A stretch of 7,494 nt of DNA from NCBI GenBank assembly GCA_025354075.1, contig JANXNO010000659.1:1-7494 (forward strand), in the 5' to 3' direction. Position numbers and translations under genes: made by a program. The notes beneath the pieces were generated by a model. That model did no database searches and was not told the DNA's origin. It saw nothing but the letters and a program-made list of their open reading frames with translations. Positions 5,864 to 7,494 of this stretch are shown piece after piece (position 1 is the first letter of the stretch; every line of letters begins with the position of its first letter). The DNA is from Burkholderiales bacterium. Lineage in GTDB: Bacteria; Pseudomonadota; Gammaproteobacteria; Burkholderiales; Casimicrobiaceae.

Positions 5864-7494
5864 ATGACCAGCATCAGAGCCGACCGTGACGCGATGGAAT
5901 ACGATGTGGTGATCGTCGGCGCAGGGCCAGCGGGCTTATCCGCCGCGATTCGCCTGAAGCAACTCGCGGCAGAAAACAACCGCGAAATCTCCGTCTGCAT
6001 TCTCGAAAAAGGCGGCGAAGTTGGAGCGCACATTTTGTCGGGCGCAGTGATTGATCCGCTGGCGTTGAACGAATTGATCCCGGACTGGAAAGAAAAGGGC
6101 GCGCCGATTCACACGCCTGTCACCGACGATCAGTTCTGGACGTTGAGTGAAACCGGTGCAACCAAAGTGCCGGGCTGGACGCTGCCGAAACTCATGAACA
6201 ACCACGGCAATTACATCGTGAGCCTGGGTCGCGTGTGCAAGTGGATGGGCGAGCAGGCCGAGGCGCTAGGCGTTGAAATCTATCCCGGTTTTGCGGCAGC
6301 GGAAGTGCTGTTCAATGATGCCGGTGCAGTGATCGGCGTGGCCACCGGCGACATGGGTGTTGGCAAAGACGGCGAGAAGAAGGGCGAGTTCCAGCCCGGC
6401 ATGGAATTGCACGCGAAATACACACTGTTTGGCGAAGGCGTGCGCGGTTCGCTGTCTCAAGAACTGATGAAAAAATTCAATCTGCGCGACGGCGTCGATC
6501 CACAGAAATACGGCATCGGCATCAAGGAGCTGTGGCAAATTGACCCGGCAAAACATATGCCCGGCAAAGTCATGCACTCGCAGGGTTGGCCGCTTGATTC
6601 AAAGACCGGCGGCGGCTCTTTCCTCTACCACCTCACCAACGAAAACAAGGACTCGCTGATCGCAGTTGGCTTCGTGATTCATCTTAGTTACGAGAACCCC
6701 TGGTTATCACCGTTTGATGAATTCCAGCGCTTCAAAACGCATCCGAATATCAAGCCCATATTTGAAGGCGGCAAGCGCCTGGCCTATGGCGCAAGGGCCA
6801 TCAACGAAGGCGGATTGCAGAGCGTTCCGAAGCTCTCGTTCGCGGGCGGCGCGTTGATCGGTTGCAGTGCAGGTTTTGTCAATCTGCCGCGCATCAAAGG
6901 CACGCACAACGCGATGAAAACTGGCATGCTCGCAGCAGAAGCAGCGTTTGACGCGGTGAAAGCGGAGCGTCAGCACGACGAACTGCACGCGTACAACGAC
7001 GGCTGGAAAAAGAGTTGGGTATTCAGCGATCTCTACAAAGTGAGGAACGTCAAGCCGGGCCTGAAATGGGGCATGGCGCTGGGCACGTTGCACGGCGGGG
7101 CGCATATGTGGATGAACGATCTGGGTCTCGGCAAACTGGTTGGCTGGACGCTGCGGCACGGCAAGGCCGACAACGAATGCTTGAAGCCCGCCGATCAAAT
7201 GCCGCAGATCGCGTACCCAAAACCTGACGGCGTCATCACGTTTGACAAGCTCACTTCGGTCTTCCTGTCAAACACCAATCACGAAGAGGATCAGCCGGTG
7301 CATCTGCAGCTGCGTGACGCATCGATACCGGTTAAGGTGAATCTCACGCGCTACGCGGGCCCCGAGGCTCGCTACTGCCCTGCGGGTGTCTATGAATATG
7401 TCGAGGACGAGACCATTACCGGCGCTGCGCCTGGAAAGCGTCTGCAAATCAACGCGCAAAACTGCGTGCACTGCAAAACCTGCGACATCAAAGA
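5864..7494 (+). CDS. Electron transfer flavoprotein-ubiquinone oxidoreductase, C-terminal end cut by window
   Basis: This is the membrane-associated flavin/iron-sulfur enzyme that takes electrons from electron transfer flavoprotein, reduced by acyl-CoA and amino-acid-pathway dehydrogenases, and passes them to ubiquinone. The window holds 543 complete residues; the family is about 550, so only a short tail is missing. The FAD dinucleotide motif VGAGPAG is at 18-24. A second FAD-contacting block includes [15 protein letters not shown] and [12 protein letters not shown]. The quinone/membrane segment reads [19 protein letters not shown]. The 4Fe-4S cysteines are all present: C505 in YCPAGVYEY, and C534, C537 and C540 in NCVHCKTC. 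The ATG at 5864 gives an N-terminus ending [12 protein letters not shown], like the RESMEYDVV style of relatives. The ATG at 5894 is the alternative; neither has a strong Shine-Dalgarno. Its presence beside acetoacetate and CoA-ester genes fits fatty-acid or branched-chain amino-acid oxidation. Confidence 0.96.
   Translation, partial: MTSIRADRDAMEYDVVIVGAGPAGLSAAIRLKQLAAENNREISVCILEKGGEVGAHILSGAVIDPLALNELIPDWKEKGAPIHTPVTDDQFWTLSETGATKVPGWTLPKLMNNHGNYIVSLGRVCKWMGEQAEALGVEIYPGFAAAEVLFNDAGAVIGVATGDMGVGKDGEKKGEFQPGMELHAKYTLFGEGVRGSLSQELMKKFNLRDGVDPQKYGIGIKELWQIDPAKHMPGKVMHSQGWPLDSKTGGGSFLYHLTNENKDSLIAVGFVIHLSYENPWLSPFDEFQRFKTHPNIKPIFEGGKRLAYGARAINEGGLQSVPKLSFAGGALIGCSAGFVNLPRIKGTHNAMKTGMLAAEAAFDAVKAERQHDELHAYNDGWKKSWVFSDLYKVRNVKPGLKWGMALGTLHGGAHMWMNDLGLGKLVGWTLRHGKADNECLKPADQMPQIAYPKPDGVITFDKLTSVFLSNTNHEEDQPVHLQLRDASIPVKVNLTRYAGPEARYCPAGVYEYVEDETITGAAPGKRLQINAQNCVHCKTCDIK

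Noticed and set aside
5936..7471. Several minus-strand open frames opposite ETF-QO
   Set aside because: The plus-strand ETF-QO has FAD and iron-sulfur motifs throughout; the minus frames are typical antisense shadows.
1..7494. CRISPR array, tRNA or rRNA gene, transposase, phage or toxin-antitoxin genes
   Set aside because: I looked for regularly spaced direct repeats, tRNA-like segments and typical mobile or defence proteins and saw none.

Overview
This window looks like chromosomal DNA of a proteobacterium, most likely a betaproteobacterium or a close relative. The evidence is moderately high GC, a very Proteobacteria-like electron-transfer-flavoprotein:ubiquinone oxidoreductase, a split two-subunit succinyl-CoA-type CoA transferase, and REP-like 'CCCTCTCCC…GGGAGAGGG' repeats. 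The taxonomic call is an inference from gene content and style; no rRNA or marker gene is present.

Layout. From about 5171 down to position 1 the minus strand carries a compact run of five genes: a short hotdog-fold acyl-CoA thioesterase (5171-4722), acetoacetate-CoA ligase (4716-2635), 3-oxoacid CoA-transferase subunits A (2544-1840) and B (1837-1199), and a secreted trypsin-like serine protease (about 1155-1, cut off by the left edge). Gaps are 5, 90, 2 and about 43 bp, so most or all of this may be one transcription unit. On the plus strand, diverging from the thioesterase, are a GNAT-family N-acetyltransferase (5241-5777) and then ETF-ubiquinone oxidoreductase (5864-7494, cut off by the right edge just after its iron-sulfur cysteines).

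How the genes fit together. Acetoacetate-CoA ligase (ATP-dependent) and the CoA transferase (using a donor acyl-CoA, typically succinyl-CoA) both convert acetoacetate to acetoacetyl-CoA, which thiolase can split into acetyl-CoA. A thioesterase could release free acids and CoA in the same pool. ETF-QO passes electrons from acyl-CoA dehydrogenases to the quinone pool. Together they suggest acetoacetate, short-chain acid, leucine or polyhydroxybutyrate catabolism coupled to respiration. The protease and the acetyltransferase have no obvious pathway link.

Non-coding structure. The most notable item is a roughly 150-bp doublet of inverted REP-like repeats (3883-4034) inserted inside the acetoacetate-CoA ligase gene. 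It leaves the frame open and adds about 50 foreign-looking residues in a linker just before the ATP-binding P-loop. A third copy of the same repeat sits between the acetyltransferase and ETF-QO (5788-5830). The 69-bp divergent intergenic region has overlapping, oppositely oriented -10-like hexamers, and the plus-strand one is placed so that the acetyltransferase mRNA would begin at its AUG. There is no gene-free stretch longer than 300 bp. I see no tRNA, rRNA, CRISPR array, insertion sequence or phage gene. Apart from the repeat insertion, the region reads as ordinary metabolic core, and I do not see a convincing new biological system.
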